From Drosophila persimilis (lineage: Eukaryota > Arthropoda > Insecta > Diptera > Drosophilidae), in NCBI RefSeq assembly GCF_003286085.1, contig NW_020825350.1, positions 620,001-684,000 of the forward strand: a DNA stretch of 64,000 nucleotides, written 5' to 3'. The first letter of the stretch is position 1; each line of letters begins with the position of its first letter. The translations under genes and the position numbers were made by a program. A model generated the notes under the pieces. It did not search any database. It had not been told where the DNA came from and worked only from the letters and a program-made list of their open reading frames with translations. This document shows positions 46,741 to 57,329 of this stretch, piece after piece.

Positions 46741-49375
46741 GCAGGTCATTAATAAAGAGTGTGAAGAGTAAGGGCAGCCCCCTGTGGTACTCCCGAAGAA
46801 ATTTTTCTGGTAAAGAGAAGGAGTTTTTGAAGAGGACTCTTTGAGACTTGGAACAAAGATAGCTAGAAATCCATCTCAGGAGGTTGGGCGGAAACCCTAA
46901 AAGGTCAAGTTTATGCGCTAAAAGGGAATGGTTTACAGAGTCGAATGCTTTACTAAAGTCGGTTTAAATAACATCCGTCTGTAAGTTAGCTTGAAAGCCT
47001 TTAATAACGAAAGAGTTAAACTCTAACAAGTTAGTGGTGCTTGATCGCTGCCTTATAAATCCATGCTGAGTTGGAGATATAAGTGACTTGCAGAGATGTT
47101 GCAAGTGCGGAGCTAAAACCTTCTCAAAAATTTTGGGAATAGCGGATAACTGTGCTATACCTCTATAATTTTTTGCGACAGACTTGCTACCTTTTTTTAT
47201 GGAGAGGAACTATAAACTTTTCTGTCCACATCGGGGGAAGCAAGAAGAATCGATGGACAGGGTGAATAGTTTAAGCAAGGGTCCACACAGAGCCTAGGCG
47301 CCGTACCTGGAACCCCGTCTGGACCCGGTGAAAACACCGGCTTAGCTAGTCGAGTTTCATGAAGTAAAGAACATTCATTTAACAAGGGACTGAAAATGCC
47401 GTTCGAACTCGGTAAACTGTATGGGTACGGATGACCAGAGTAGCTTTTCTCAGAATAGGTGGTTTGGAAAAATTGGCAAAAAGATCGGCAATTGCCTGAT
47501 CATTATTTGCCGACGTTTACGAAGCAGTAAAACTGTTTAGGGTCCTGAGAAAAACGTATCCTGCATAGAGATAGGTAGTTCTTATAGCATTGTGCATAAA
47601 GAACTGAACATTTTGACCGAGATGTTGCATAACGAGAGTGAGAAGTAGGAGAACCAACTTCTTGAAATTTTGTATAACGTCTTGATTTTAAGTTTTTTAG
47701 GCTGGATAACTCTTTGGTAAACCAAGGAGGTTTTCCAGATCTAATCGGACAAGAAAGCATGACACAAGAATGCCAAGAGCATTGTACAAAATGTTTGTGC
47801 CTTTTAAGAAATCAGTGCACAAGTACAAAGCGGACCAATCAAAATCCCTAATGAGTTTATTAAGCTTCGTAGACTCAGCTTTACGAAAGCAATGGACACG
47901 TTCAGGTGGCCTACTCGACCGATCCAATACAGTTGGTCCTATATCTAGCGACACTTCGAAAGTAGGATAGTAGGCGTCTTCAGGTGTAGCACTAGCCATA
48001 CAGTGTATAGATGTGCCAGTTCATACCACGAAAGTGGTAGCTAGCACTGGCTAGCGCGTTCCGTACCCCAGAGTACTGACGCGTCATCATGAGAGAGAAC
48101 GCAGAGAGAACATCTTTGCATGTGTGATATGTGATTGTATGCTTTTTTCAGATTTTTTGAACTCTCTCAGGTCTAGAACCAGCTGGTTCTGTTTTGCCTC
48201 CAGCATGTTTTAGTGTATGGGTGCACATGCATTAATGCGTGAGAATTCTCACATACTTTGCGTGTGTGTGTTTAGTATTGCTGGCCGCTAGAACTGAAAT
48301 TTGAGTTTGTTTCTTGTTTTGGGTCTTTTGATGGACTGACCTACCGCCACAAAATAAATGAAGAATGGGCAAGGGGGTGGGGGTATGGTACACTAGGGCG
48401 CGGGAAATAAAATAAAAGCTGTTATTTGTTTGATTTATACCACAAAATATAAAATATTAAAATAATATAATTACACATTTATTTCCTTATTTTAAACAGG
48501 TTGATTATAAATTATAAAAATTATGCAAACGCCGTCGGTTCTCGACTATATACAATAATATAATTGCACATTTATTTCCTTATCAATTATCAACTATTTG
48601 AAAACGGCACTTAAGGTATGTCGCCTTCATATGAAATTAATAAAGCTTTTGAAGATAACGGAACCAATGCCGGTCAAATTCAAAGATGTTTGAACGAAAA
48701 TATGTGTATTGGCCACAAGCCATTATTTCAATACTTTTATCTTTATGTCCAGAGAATGCTAACTAAGTTCGTAAGGCTGTACAGGACCCAGTGGGAAAGC
48801 CGGCACATATCTCACCTAACGAGGCGTTAACCTTGCTTCTAGACAAGGATCTCGGCAATAACTTACGGAAACCTTTAAAAAAAGTTATTTTTATTTAAAT
48901 CCAAATTTTGTTTAGGTGTGCAACGCCGTTTTCTTAAATAAAATATGCTTAATACTTTTTTCACTATAACTAATAATTTAAATATGCATTATTAAAAAAA
49001 GGGGCGGTGCCACACCCATTTTTTTTTCTTAAATCCTCTTCTTATTGATTATATATATCCAATACAAAAAACTAAATAAAAAAATCTTGTTCCGTTCGGA
49101 AGTTATTAATTTTGGCCAACATAAGTGGTCGTTCGGACCATATTGCTCTGGGGTACGGAACGCGCTAGCCAGTGTGTGACGCTTTCGTGGTATGAACTGG
49201 CACATCTATACACTGTATGGTTAGTGGGTGTAGTGAGCGGAAGGGCTCGGGTTAACAACACTAAGGTCGGATAGCTGATTTGTAAACTTGTTCTATATAA
49301 AACACCGGCTTGTGGCGCGTCAGAAGCGACGAGAGCGACATTCTTAGTACACTTGGCCCATTGCCTACTAATAAT
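46741..49375 (-). mobile_element. Second LINE (Jockey/CR1-like), interrupted by a DNA transposon
   Basis: On the minus strand, peptides SGKPPWFTKELSSLKNLKSRRYTKF (47503-47760 region), GPDGVPG (about 47320) and an RT block with AIPKIFEKVL and QHGFIRQRS (about 47000-47130) identify an RT-bearing non-LTR element. It is broken in several frames and lacks a visible A-tail. The P-like element at 47990-49226 splits it, and element sequence resumes at 49227. The 5' boundary near 49375 is approximate. Confidence 0.65.
47990..49226. mobile_element. P-like DNA transposon with ~80-bp inverted ends and 7-bp target duplication
   Basis: The ends read CACTAGCCATACAGTGTATA and, inverted, CACTAACCATACAGTGTATA. 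Similarity continues for about 80 bases to CCGTACCCCAGAG, apart from one ten-base block. GGTGTAG flanks both sides (47983-47989 and 49227-49233). The 1237-bp body is AT-rich, holds a short direct repeat (ATAATATAATT.CACATTTATTTCC) and one small frame (48618-48830) that may be a transposase scrap. The 7-bp duplication fits 1360/Hoppel-type members of the P superfamily as I recall them. The copy is non-autonomous. Confidence 0.8.
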
Positions 49376-49379
49376 GCCA

Positions 49380-50160
49380 GGGACCAGAGGCGGGACCGGC
49401 AACCAGCGCCAAGAAGGGACGTCTGATTATGAACTGATTATGAGTCGACTTCTGAGTATGATCGTAATTACGGGCTGTCTGGTACTCCGTCTGCAGATTT
49501 TTCTGCATCATCTTGTCAGGATTTTTTGAAGAGTGCTGTATATTCTTAAGGCGTTCATGGGAATGCTTCTTGGTAGAATTTTGATACGGAGACACCCGAT
49601 ACTCCTCCGGTGGATTCTACTTTAACTGATTATGAGTCGGCTTCTGAGTTTCCTCATACGGATCCATCTTAGGGGCTTTCTGGCGAAACAGTGCATCATT
49701 TTGGCAGGATTTTTTTCTGGCTGCTCTTGAGGAGGATTTTGATGCTGATTTGGAGAATTATGATACGTAGCCTTTGGGTACTGCTCTTCTGAATGATGCT
49801 GAAAGGGCGTCGGAGAAGGTCTTGGATACCGATCCTTATTCTTTTGCACCTGCTGCTGCTTGCCGGAGTTCTGATAATTCTTGCGATACGTCTTCGACTG
49901 TTGAGGATGATTCTGATCGTACTGCTGCTGATGTGGCTGTTGTGGTAGAAATGCGGCTTGATCACTGGAACGCTGCACCAGGACAGATCTGTGATATGGT
50001 TTCTGTGTCTTCTCCTGGCTTGGAGTTTTCTCCGTAAGCCATTCCAATGTTCTTAGATCGGTAGGAGAAATAATCTAACGGACTTCCTTCCATAGCTTTC
50101 TCTTGCTCTGTCGTTTCATCAATATTGAAAGCAGCTCACCGCCCAAGATTTTCCTTTAAG
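49380..50160 (-). pseudogene. Decayed Q-rich fragment, longer version (unit 3)
   Basis: Carries the same blocks as 29243-29815 and 38443-38993, with the most complete Q-rich stretch (DQAAFLPQQPHQQQYDQ through PTPFQHHSEEQ). It also extends about 300 bases further 3' with further DKMMQKNLQTEYQ and NYDHTQKSTHNQ repeats. Unit 3 therefore preserves more of the original paralogue than the other two. Frame breaks remain. Confidence 0.5.
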
Positions 50161-50300
50161 TAAGTCATAAGTATTTACCGAATCGCGAATATAAATTAAA
50201 CGAGATTTCTACTTGGTATTGTGAAATTTTTTTTATATAATGCAATAGCTAAAAAATATATTAAAAGGTATCATTGAATCAAAAGTGACTTTAAAAATTT

Positions 50301-52961
50301 TTAGAGTTTCTTCTGTTCCAACTTAATGTTATCCTTGTAAATCTGACCGACAAGGCGCGGCACCGTCTCCAGATACTTCATGAGCTGCATCGCATCCTGC
50401 ATAGAGGTCATATACTTGTTGTGTATCTTCATGATCATGGGAGTGATGACCTTGCAGTTCACTAAATCATCTATACTCATACTGCACTCAATTTGTGGCA
50501 GCTCATCTGTTTTCGAACCCTTGAATGAATCAGTGGTGGGCGCATTAACATCTATGGCCAAATTCGGGAGGGAAGCGATGTTTGGATGTTTGGACATTGT
50601 TTCCTTCCTATCCTGATTTCCGTCATCACTGGGCTGACTCAAGTCTGAAGAGATGGACAAATTCTCTTCTACATCCTTATGTCGTGGCTTTGACGACGTG
50701 GCATTGGTAGTCCTTGAGAATTGACTACGCATAGATTTTTGATCACCGTCTATCTCGTCCCAGATCATGGCACGCAGCTCGTCCCCGCTCTTCGCACTAA
50801 TCGAAGTCGATACCGAGTTGCTACTAGCCAGGGAAAACACATCATGCTCGTCACCGGACACCCTGTGTTTGAGTTTGTCCTTCGGGGAACCTTCCATGAG
50901 CTTGTTGAGTGTCTTCTTATCAACTTCGAAAATAGACTCTTCGGAATCATCCTCAGGCATATCGCTGAAGCATGCGAATGGAGATGAGTCTGAGATCTGC
51001 TGATTTGGAGACTGCTTCTGTTGAGAGTTCTGTTTCGCCTCCAGCTTGAAGGTACGATAGGAATGTTGCTTTTGGTTCTTGTGATACGAAGCGCTCCGCT
51101 CCGACTTCTGTGTCTGCTCCTTGGTAAGATCCTGATACGTACGCTGAGTAGGATACTGAAGCAAGTCCTGGTTAGGAACATACTCCATGCTCTTATACGG
51201 TGTACTCATAGACTGGAACTCTCCGGCATTCTCTCTGGCTAGTCCTGGATTTTGCGGAATTCGGACTTCTTGAGCTTTGGGAATGCCTTTGCCGAACGAT
51301 GCTTTATTTTGGGTTTGATATGACTCCTGCTTCTTGGTATCCAGGACATTATCTATGGCTGAATTCTTGGGTGCATTTGTACACTGGCTATCCTTATACT
51401 GGCTCTTGGGCGGGGGAACATTGTCAGTTGTTGACAGCGCGCACAAATAGTCCTTCAACTGAGAGACCACAGTATCAGACAGTTCACCGAACACCGAATG
51501 AATTTCCATCTCGTTCCGGACCATGGAACGCAGCTCGTCCCTGCACTTCACAGTGATCACGGTCGTTCCCGTGGAGGTGCTGTTCGTGCCGTTCTCGTCA
51601 CTACACCTTCCGCATTTGTTATATCGTTTTTGTTTTACAGTGGTATCTTCGCAATTCTTCTCTGAGATGTCGCTCAAGGATGTTGATGTAAGAATGTCCG
51701 AGTTCTTAGCGAGAAGTTCCCCACCAATCTCTCTGCCCCACTTATCCGGCTCAAGTAGACAACTGTATTGATGAGGAGGCGACAATTGGATGTGCTTAAC
51801 TTGCTGTTTTCCGATCTTCTGACGTGACGGTGACATCATTTGATAATGCTCCTGTTTGTGCTTATGAAAAATATTCTGATTCGTCTGATGCGGTGGACTC
51901 TGACACAGTTTAGGGGCATACTCCATGTATTTGTATGATGAGTTTTTATCAAGTCCTTTTAAATCTTTGTCAAAGTCTATCACGTCCGTGTTCTTACAAA
52001 GCATCTTTGGCTTTTGTGGACCGTACTGCTGAGGACGCGGGGATAGGACGTCTGTATTTTTGCTTATCGGTGCTCTCTTCTGGCTTTGATTGCGTTGAGG
52101 AGAATTCTGATTTAAATCCGGCTGATACTGCTTATTTGAGTGCTGTTGCTGATGCGAATAGTGCTGAGCGACGAATTCCATGTACATATTTGATGTCTTT
52201 TTATCACTTTCATCGATATTTTCAGCGAAATTCGCCTCATCCGTATTGCTCAAGCATGAAGACGGTTGGCCAACTGCTGTATTGGAGGGCTCTGGATTTT
52301 CCGTCAGAAAGGAAATATTTCGTTGAGAAGGACGCCGAAATAGGACGTTCATACCTTTGGAGCTGGAGCTCATTGAAGATGCTTTCATGGTCGGGCTGTC
52401 ATTACGCTGTGCCTGTTCTTGAGGAAGTTTCGGATACGAAGTCTGAAGACACTGCTTCGGTATGGGAGGAGTCTGGCATGTCTGTTCCAGATACTGCTGC
52501 TTCGGCTGCTGTTGTTGAGGATCCTGAGAAGGCTGCTGTTGCTTGCCTGGACTCTGATCAAAATTCTTCTGATACTTCTGGCACTGGTGTAGCTGTTTTG
52601 CTAGATAATCGCCTGGATGATAGCTATGGTGCATACCACAGCCGGATCTCTGCGCGCACATACGCTTCTGAGCCTGGGTCTGGTCCTGAATGGAAGGCTT
52701 CTGCTGTTGCTGCATAGAAAGGTTCTCCACTGGCCATTTTAGCTCCTCTAGATAGGCTTGAGTCGACATTTCACCTCCCATCCCTCGGGCCGTGCGCTTG
52801 TCCTGTTGTGACACCTCCTCGTCTATCGCTGCATTGCTGTCGCTTGTCCGTTGATTCATGTCTGTAACTTTGAGGAATGAGCCAACCGGTTTAATTTTTG
52901 CACTCCTGGCCTCGTAGAAATGAGCAAAATCTAAGCAATAATTGTTGACTTGTTTGTCCAT
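50301..52961 (-). CDS. Unrecognised Q-rich protein, 886 aa, array copy C
   Basis: Third intact copy, again exactly 886 codons. By eye it differs from A at 15 residues and from B at 9. Changes found only in C include YPR to YPK, KHN to KHK, QQA to QQV, EPE to EPD, EDS to EDT, GNH to GNQ and SKR to SKT. Architecture is as for copy A: Q-rich centre, four ME[FYG] modules, two DELR(S/A)M segments and a helical C-terminus. Its 5' flank carries DINE-1 copy 4. Confidence 0.75.
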   Translation of the reverse strand: MDKQVNNYCLDFAHFYEARSAKIKPVGSFLKVTDMNQRTSDSNAAIDEEVSQQDKRTARGMGGEMSTQAYLEELKWPVENLSMQQQQKPSIQDQTQAQKRMCAQRSGCGMHHSYHPGDYLAKQLHQCQKYQKNFDQSPGKQQQPSQDPQQQQPKQQYLEQTCQTPPIPKQCLQTSYPKLPQEQAQRNDSPTMKASSMSSSSKGMNVLFRRPSQRNISFLTENPEPSNTAVGQPSSCLSNTDEANFAENIDESDKKTSNMYMEFVAQHYSHQQQHSNKQYQPDLNQNSPQRNQSQKRAPISKNTDVLSPRPQQYGPQKPKMLCKNTDVIDFDKDLKGLDKNSSYKYMEYAPKLCQSPPHQTNQNIFHKHKQEHYQMMSPSRQKIGKQQVKHIQLSPPHQYSCLLEPDKWGREIGGELLAKNSDILTSTSLSDISEKNCEDTTVKQKRYNKCGRCSDENGTNSTSTGTTVITVKCRDELRSMVRNEMEIHSVFGELSDTVVSQLKDYLCALSTTDNVPPPKSQYKDSQCTNAPKNSAIDNVLDTKKQESYQTQNKASFGKGIPKAQEVRIPQNPGLARENAGEFQSMSTPYKSMEYVPNQDLLQYPTQRTYQDLTKEQTQKSERSASYHKNQKQHSYRTFKLEAKQNSQQKQSPNQQISDSSPFACFSDMPEDDSEESIFEVDKKTLNKLMEGSPKDKLKHRVSGDEHDVFSLASSNSVSTSISAKSGDELRAMIWDEIDGDQKSMRSQFSRTTNATSSKPRHKDVEENLSISSDLSQPSDDGNQDRKETMSKHPNIASLPNLAIDVNAPTTDSFKGSKTDELPQIECSMSIDDLVNCKVITPMIMKIHNKYMTSMQDAMQLMKYLETVPRLVGQIYKDNIKLEQKKL

Positions 52962-53342
52962 AGATCGAGAGAAGTTTTTTTAAAGTTCTAATCTATACGA
53001 GTTTGTTTAGTATACTCGTATGAGGGGATTGATGTAATCTATTCAGTGATGACTTTAATATCAGGGATACATTGCTAGTTAAAACTGAACGAATGGATAT
53101 TTGATCCAATTTTTGTATACGTTTTTTTCTTGGAATATCATTAACCACCTTCCACAATTTTAATTCCCTTCGGCATTAAAAAACAAATACAAAATCCCTG
53201 CCTCCTCCAAATATGGAAAAAGTCATGCATTTTAATGTACATTTTTCACATCGTCTTTTTCAGAAAAATTCCCCTTCATGAACAACCGAAAAACCAATCA
53301 ATATTCCACTGTTGTTCAATGTTCCAATGTTGGGATTTTTTT

Positions 53343-54424
53343 TTTATACCCGATACTCAAAATGAGTATTGGGGTATATTAGATTTGTGGTGAAAGTGGA
53401 TGTGTGTAACGTCCAAAAGGAATCGTTTCCGACCCCATAAAGTATATATATTCTTGATCAGCATCAATAGCCGAGTCGAGTGAGCCATGTCTGTCTGTCC
53501 GTCTGTCCGTCCCCTTCAGCGCCTAGTGCTCAAAGACTATAAGAGCTAGAGCAACGATGTTTTGGATCCAGACTTCTGTGATATGTCACTGCTACAAAAA
53601 TATTTCAAAGCTTTGCCCCGCCCACTTCCGCCCCCACAAAGGGCGAAAATCTGTGGCATCCACAATTTCGACGATACGAGAAAACTAAAAACGCAGAATC
53701 GTAGAGGATGACTATATCTTACAGAGAGCAAAATCTGAATAAGATCGTATAATTATTATAGCCAGAATCACGAAAACAATTTCACTCTTTCTCGCTCTGT
53801 CTCACTCTAACACACAGGTTTCATGGTCGGTTTAGCCAATTGCAAAATATGAGTTCAAGGATCTCAGAACCCATAAGAGCTAGAGCAACCAAATTTGGTA
53901 TCCACACTCCTGTGATATTTGACCTTGTCAAAATTTCGCCGCACCCCCTTCCGCCCCCGCAAAGGACGAAAATCTGGGGCAACCACAAATCTCAGAGACT
54001 ATTAAGGCTAGAGTAAGCAAATTTGGTATCCGCACTTCTGTTAGATCTCACTATAAAACGTATATCTCAGAATTTCGCCCCACCCCCTTCCGCCCCACAA
54101 AGGACGAGAATCTGTTGCATCCACAATATTGCAGATTCGAGAAAACTAAAAACGCAGAATCATAGAGAATGACCATATCTATCAGATTGCTGAGTCCGGA
54201 TCAGATCAGATAATTTTTATAGCCAAAAGGAACAAATCAATTTGCATTGGCTACGCAGCGCCCGACGTCACGCACAGATTGATTTTCTGTCTCTCTCGCA
54301 CGCACTCTTCGTCGTGTCGTTTTTTATTAGCGGCGTCTGCCGGAGGAGAGCCATACTGACTTAGTATCGGGTATAACTGTAGAGTTGCGGTGTCCGCAGC
54401 AACTTACAACGTTCCCCCTCGTTT
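53343..54424 (+). mobile_element. DINE-1/INE-1-type Helentron, copy 4
   Basis: It runs from TTATACCCGATACTCAAAA to AACGTTCCCCCTCGTTT. After it, TTGTTTATATTCTGTTTC continues the sequence seen uninterrupted in unit 2 at 42150, so the insertion borders are clear. Confidence 0.85.
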
Positions 54425-55961
54425 TTGTTTATATTCTGTTTCAAAATTTGAATTTCACATAACATATGCGTGAGCCCAACGCGATAGGTTTTTGATAAAT
54501 ATTCTCTGTTCTGGTGTGTTCGGATGTCGGGCCTCGGGGCTGATAAGTAGCTACCATTTTTTAATGTCAGTTTTTTGTTGGACGCTTGCCACAAAGTTAA
54601 TGAACTTTCCCTTGCCCCCAGAATATGCCACACAGGCGCACACACCTAGTCTGTTCCCCCCCGCAATCCCCCTTTCCATGGAGCTCTCGAGACTATTTAT
54701 TGTAGATGACTTTGGGCGAAAAGTTTTGCATTTAACTGCAAATGGGGTGTGTCTGCCTGCGTGTGTTTTTATGTGTGTGCGCAGCTCCAACAATATTAAT
54801 TTGAATTGCAATCCAAACAATAGAGAACTGTGAGATTTTGAGAACCGAAGCTTGAGACACTCTTGCAGTTTGATTGACTTCTATGATGATACATATGTAT
54901 GTACATTGAAACTGATTGAAAGGTAAGAATAAACACATAAACTAATATCCTTATGGGTTATAGCTTTTTGATATAGTTATCCGACCTATAAGGAATAAGA
55001 ACTCTAACGTGGTTTGTTCGAGCGTTGTAAGCAGGGCTCGAAAAATATGGTATTACTTTGCAAGCAGTCATAAAAAAATCTGTTGCCCGTGGACCCGATT
55101 AAAAACGGAATCGAAACGATACGTCGAATTCGTTTGTTCTCAATGCGCTCTTTGATCAACCAATGAGAGTATTTTGTCGCTCTCTTTTTGCTCATGAGGC
55201 ACTTCGTTGAGCAAAATTTTCCAAAAGTCCTTTCACCCTTCCTCATCTACGCTTTACCTGCGATTTACAGGCAAATAGAAAAGCAACAACGAAAACCTAA
55301 TGCAACTAACATACACCTAGTGCTTCCACTTGGCTCGTTTTGCTCAGCTGCTGATAACCGAACGACACTCTTCGAAAGAGAGCTTCAACAGAGAGAGCGA
55401 GTCTGGGTAGATTTTCTCAGTCCTTTCGGTGAGCAGACAGCATAGAAAGCATGTTTTTCGTGCTATGGTTCTAAGTATTCGAATTTATTTACTTTTCCAG
55501 AGCGGTACAATATCTATTCCAGAGATGGTAGTGCAACTACTCGTTTCATTGCTCTTAAATGTTGAATAACAATTGAAAGGAATGAAAAGTTTTTTAAGAA
55601 TTAAATCATTTTTAGACAACAGATTTGATAGGAATTTGAAAATTGTAAATTACTCTAAGCAAATGGGCCCCGTTTGCTCGTTGGACAATCGTACAACTTT
55701 TTATGAAATACTTATCTTTTATAAATACTTATCTCTTTTCGTTGCAAACATAGAAATCATAATATCCTTTGCAAGGGCATAGCAAGTGTGCATAATAGAC
55801 ACACGGATGGTGATGGTGATGGTGGGAGAGAGGGAGCAGATTGTGGCTGCCCTTTAAGCGACTTTTGCTCGAGGAATTCAGTTAAAAAGTAAACCAATCC
55901 AAAGCCCAAATGGGCTGAAAGTTTAGCGTCACGCACACGCACAGGCACACACTAATGCGGC
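54425..55961. repeat. Array spacer, unit 3
   Basis: The most complete spacer. Its first part matches 42150-42490, the middle (54875-55070) matches 34690-34886, and the last part matches 35852-36767. It carries no supported gene. Confidence 0.75.
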
Positions 55962-56148
55962 CATGGAACAACAAAACCCTGCGCCGGTGACCCAGGGCAC
56001 TGAGGTGCCCCCCAACCATGTCGTTCCACTAATGTCTGGCAAACTGATCTCCGTTCCTCTCAGTGCCTCGGTCAAGTTGCAGTTAGTTAGTGAGCGTCAC
56101 ACTCGCGAACTGGTCCATCAAGTGCACAGTGCCATCAGTCAATCCTAA
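55962..56148 (+). pseudogene. Truncated tail of gene X (unit 4)
   Basis: A 61-codon frame identical in translation to the unit 2 tail (36772-36957), with the same breakpoint. Unit 4 continues through the 3' flank and LINE fragment, then stops at 57124 before any 886-codon ORF. Confidence 0.7.
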
Positions 56149-56611
56149 TAGCTCCGGTAAAACTATTCACATTTTGCATAATTCATTAACATCAACATGG
56201 GCTGTCTCAAAAGCTATCCATCGGGGAAATTCGTCCACCTTAAATGTTTTATCGTTGCAAAGAACCAAAGGTCAGGTGGTGAACCCTTTAGTCAAAAGTA
56301 CTTTACTTTTGAAAGGTGGTTTTCAATGAGTTTTCATTAAATTACTAGTATCTTAAGTTCGTAACTCTTTTTATTTTCCAAGACGGTTTGACCTTCTCGG
56401 AAATGATTCCATTCCACTAAAGCTTGGAGCTTTTCTTAAGCATAATATCTGTTGAGCCAATAGTACAGATTCTTGTGTGGATGCGAATGCAATTATATTC
56501 TTAATTCCCGATGAGAAATCTTTCCTTTGCTGCTTGCCGCGATTCGAGGACAAGATGACAATGCTCTATACATGTATGCATATATGCGTTAGGTGCGAAA
56601 CGTGCAGCTAC

Positions 56612-57124
56612 TTAGGTTAGGTTAGGTTAACCCAGACGGCCCTCAACGGGGCCACGCATTGGCCGGTATGGCCCTTAGTTATCCGGATAGTGGGGGGAGA
56701 TGTCAACAAATACTCTGAATACTGAAGAGCGTTCTCGATGGTGACTACTAACGAGTGTAGTGCCGTCTCCACCGATTCCTTTGGTGTAGGCATGTTGGTT
56801 GACATCAGTTGACATCAGTCCCCCTACCACACTCCTGATGGGCAAATCCTACAGCTTTTTCAGTGTTTTTAGTAGAAAGAAGGTAAGGCTTATCGGTCTG
56901 TAATCCTTGGGACTCACATGGCTGCACTTTCCTGACTTTGGGAGGGACACAACTCTCGAGGTCGTCCATGGGATAAGGATATAGCCTGTACTCAGACATG
57001 CTGAGTATATTGCGGAAAGCCATGAGATAAAGCTCCTTTGGTCACCTGCAACAAGGCTGGGAAGGTCCCGTCTAGTTCTGGTGCTTTTTTTCCCGCAAAG
57101 GAGCGTACAGCCCAGTGGATTCAA
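56612..57124 (-). mobile_element. LINE fragment in unit 4
   Basis: Same family as 28250-28993. The RT block here is a little different (IPWTTSRVVSLPKSGK, KDYRPISLTFFLLKTLKKL). The 3' end on the minus strand shows tandem CTAAC repeats (the plus strand reads TTAGGTTAGGTTAGGTTAACC at 56613-56633), resembling the short terminal repeats of I-type elements. Confidence 0.7.
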
Positions 57125-57327
57125 AACATCGTTGCTCTAGGTCTTATAGTCTTTGAGCACTAGGCGCTAATTGGGACGGACAGACAGACAGGGCTCAATC
57201 GACTCGGCTATTGATGATAATCAAGAATATATATACTTCATGGATTCGGAAACGCCTTCTGCTGGCCGTTACACAAATCAATTTGTACCACAAATCTAAT
57301 ATAGCCCGATACTCAAAATGAGTATAA
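57125..57327 (-). mobile_element. DINE-1/INE-1-type Helentron, copy 5 (reverse, truncated)
   Basis: Reverse orientation. Only the 5' ~200 bases of the element are kept, ending GATACTCAAAATGAG. It abuts the LINE fragment at the point where array unit 4 ends, so it marks the right border of the array. An AATAAT run follows. Confidence 0.75.
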
Positions 57328-57329
57328 TA

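Larger units (their letters stand above)
27575..57124. repeat. Head-to-tail segmental array, unit about 9.2 kb, four units (last truncated)
   Basis: Unit order: tail of gene X, 3' flank, LINE fragment, second copy of the 3' flank, Q-rich decayed fragment, 886-codon ORF (minus), spacer. Unit 1 is 27575-36767; unit 2 is about 36768-46740 (with an R1 LINE inside); unit 3 is about 49376-55961; unit 4 is 55962-57124, cut off. The same spacer-to-gene-X junction (TAATGCGGCCATGGAAC) is seen at 36768 and 55959, so one breakpoint inside gene X was copied. This is what unequal crossing-over produces. Between units 2 and 3 the junction has been replaced by a LINE carrying a P-like transposon. Confidence 0.9.

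Noticed and set aside
47990-49226. hAT or CACTA superfamily assignment for the inverted-repeat element
   Set aside because: CAGTG inside the end first suggested hAT (8-bp duplication), and CACTA at the tip suggested CACTA (3-bp). But both this copy and the one at 10538 have exact 7-bp duplications outside CACTA/CACTR, which fits neither.
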